Source of the DNA: Bacillota bacterium | GTDB lineage: Bacteria > Bacillota > Clostridia > Christensenellales > Aristaeellaceae | DNA: 6,543 bases | Assembly (NCBI GenBank): GCA_023415145.1 | Contig: JAEZLW010000168.1 | Coordinates: 1 to 6,543, forward strand | Direction: 5' to 3' | Part shown: positions 5,602 through 6,543 of the stretch, in pieces | Layout of the letters: each line of letters opens with the position of its first letter | Numbering within the stretch: the first letter of the stretch is position 1 | Program-made: the position numbers and the translations under genes | The notes under the pieces: generated by a model | Seen by the model: only the letters and a program-made list of their open reading frames with translations | The model's database searches: none | Told to the model about the DNA's origin: nothing

Positions 5602-6543
5602 TCAATCCATCAGCGCTAGCATGGCGTCGCGAAGCGCGGTGTGCTTGGCATCGGTCTTATAGTATCTTGTAAGCGATACGCCGTTTCTGACGGAATTGCG
5701 GTAGGTGGCCACATTTCTGATGAACATTAAAACGTTATTGTCCCCGCCCAGATCATTTTGGATGCTGATGGCTTGGCCGAAGGTAAAACCGCTACCCAAT
5801 TTCTCCGGCTCCACAGTGGTAACGCTTTTTAGATCGGGGAAAAAGTTTAAGTACTCGCTTTTCATGTACACATGGCCGTACCGGCCCTGAGCGGTCGTGT
5901 ACGTCACCGTCACGCTGTCCCCGGATACCACAACCTGTACGCTGCCAATGACATACATATTGCTGGCGATGAGTTCAAAGGTTTGTGTGCCATCCTGGCT
6001 TAGGTTCACAGGTGTGAACATGTACCATTTGTCCGTCAGGCCGGAATCTATGTCCCTGAACTGCGGGCCGAAGGAGCACAGGGTGTTTTGGGGGTACCAG
6101 GAGGTTTTCAGGCCTGTCGCATAAACGTCCAGTGGTGCGGGTCCGCCGTAGGGAACGTTGTTGATGTACCACCTGCCCGTTTTGGCGTCATACTCGTATT
6201 GCATGTAGTAATAGCGGGAATAGACCCCCAATGTTTTCAGGTTGTCGTTGCTATCATAGACGGCAAACAGGTTGAATTTTTGATTATCACTGACAGTGGC
6301 GTATTCCCAAAGATTTCCCTCTGCGTCATACCGCTTGTAGCCATGGCCCATATAGCCCACGTTATCGTCATACTGGATGGTGCCGATCAGATTTCCCACC
6401 CCGTCAAAGATAATATACCCTTGGACGATTCCCTTGGCCCACCGCTCCTTAAGGACGCCATCCTCGTAGTACATACGTACCTGGTCATCCATGTTGTGGT
6501 TCACTTCCATGCGGCGGACGGGCTGGCCAGCCCGATAGTATTC
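5602..6543 (-). CDS. Unrecognised YD-repeat-like protein, C-terminal part (runs off window)
   Basis: The frame is open from the window edge to TAA/TAG-free codon 313 and stops after ...LRDAMLALMD. No ribosome binding site precedes the first internal ATG (6510), so the gene starts beyond the window. The first 125 visible residues hold irregular repeats built around YD..GNL (YYEDGVLKE, FDGVGNLIG, YDAEGNLWE, YDSNDNLKT, YDAKTGRW), resembling the YD or wall-associated repeats of surface proteins. After that comes a domain rich in Tyr, Thr and Val with short beta-like stretches (DKWYMFTPVNLSQDG, GSVQVVVSGDSVTVTY) and a closing helix. No catalytic motif is seen. It is plausibly an exported or surface protein, but the signal peptide, if any, lies outside the window. 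It converges with integrase relic 2, with 65 bases between them and no clear terminator. Confidence 0.7.
   Translation of the reverse strand, partial: EYYRAGQPVRRMEVNHNMDDQVRMYYEDGVLKERWAKGIVQGYIIFDGVGNLIGTIQYDDNVGYMGHGYKRYDAEGNLWEYATVSDNQKFNLFAVYDSNDNLKTLGVYSRYYYMQYEYDAKTGRWYINNVPYGGPAPLDVYATGLKTSWYPQNTLCSFGPQFRDIDSGLTDKWYMFTPVNLSQDGTQTFELIASNMYVIGSVQVVVSGDSVTVTYTTAQGRYGHVYMKSEYLNFFPDLKSVTTVEPEKLGSGFTFGQAISIQNDLGGDNNVLMFIRNVATYRNSVRNGVSLTRYYKTDAKHTALRDAMLALMD

Noticed and set aside
5563..5619. Short plus-strand frame (18 codons) after AAAAAGGAGG following integrase relic 2
   Set aside because: The Shine-Dalgarno-like sequence is good, but the TTG-started frame is very short and runs into the 3' end of the convergent gene. 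It is at best the stub of a lost gene.

Overview
The window looks like a piece of a spore-forming Bacillota chromosome, most likely a clostridium. The case rests on a germinant-receptor B subunit with the start of a GerC-type lipoprotein, good AGGAGG-like ribosome binding sites, TTG/GTG starts, a LytTR/DUF3021 regulatory pair and Tn916-like tyrosine integrase relics. No ribosomal RNA, tRNA or CRISPR array is visible, so a finer placement is not supported.

Layout, left to right. Positions 1-123 hold the transposase-proximal end of an IS5-family element that runs off the left edge. It cuts into a GerC-family lipoprotein gene, of which only about 36 codons remain (124-231). That gene overlaps an apparently intact GerAB-family permease gene (212-1300, minus strand). 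No GerAA subunit is seen upstream of it; instead there is a decayed tyrosine-integrase relic (about 1436-2068, plus strand) with an in-frame stop. Next comes a minus-strand block: a membrane-anchored alpha/beta hydrolase (3295-4599), a tiny possible ORF (3179-3244), a stand-alone LytTR regulator (2574-3026) and a DUF3021 membrane protein (2155-2583). A second integrase relic (4769-5536), about 86 % identical to the first at protein level and also missing its N-terminus, follows on the plus strand. The right end (5602-6543, minus strand) is the C-terminal part of a gene for an unrecognised YD-repeat-like protein that continues past the window.

How it may work together. The LytTR and DUF3021 genes overlap by 10 bases, the usual arrangement of this regulator/membrane-protein pair. 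The hydrolase has a strong sigma-A-type promoter (TTGAGT, 17 bases, TATACT). Just upstream of its -35 box are two exact 10-base direct repeats (GTAAGTTGCG) with a 20-base period, resembling the paired half-sites bound by LytTR regulators. A 9-base perfect dyad also spans this promoter and reaches the start codon. The simplest reading is a small regulated module in which the LytTR/DUF3021 pair controls a membrane-anchored esterase-like hydrolase. The module lies between two directly repeated integrase relics, so recombination between them could delete it. The germination operon beside it appears broken at both ends.
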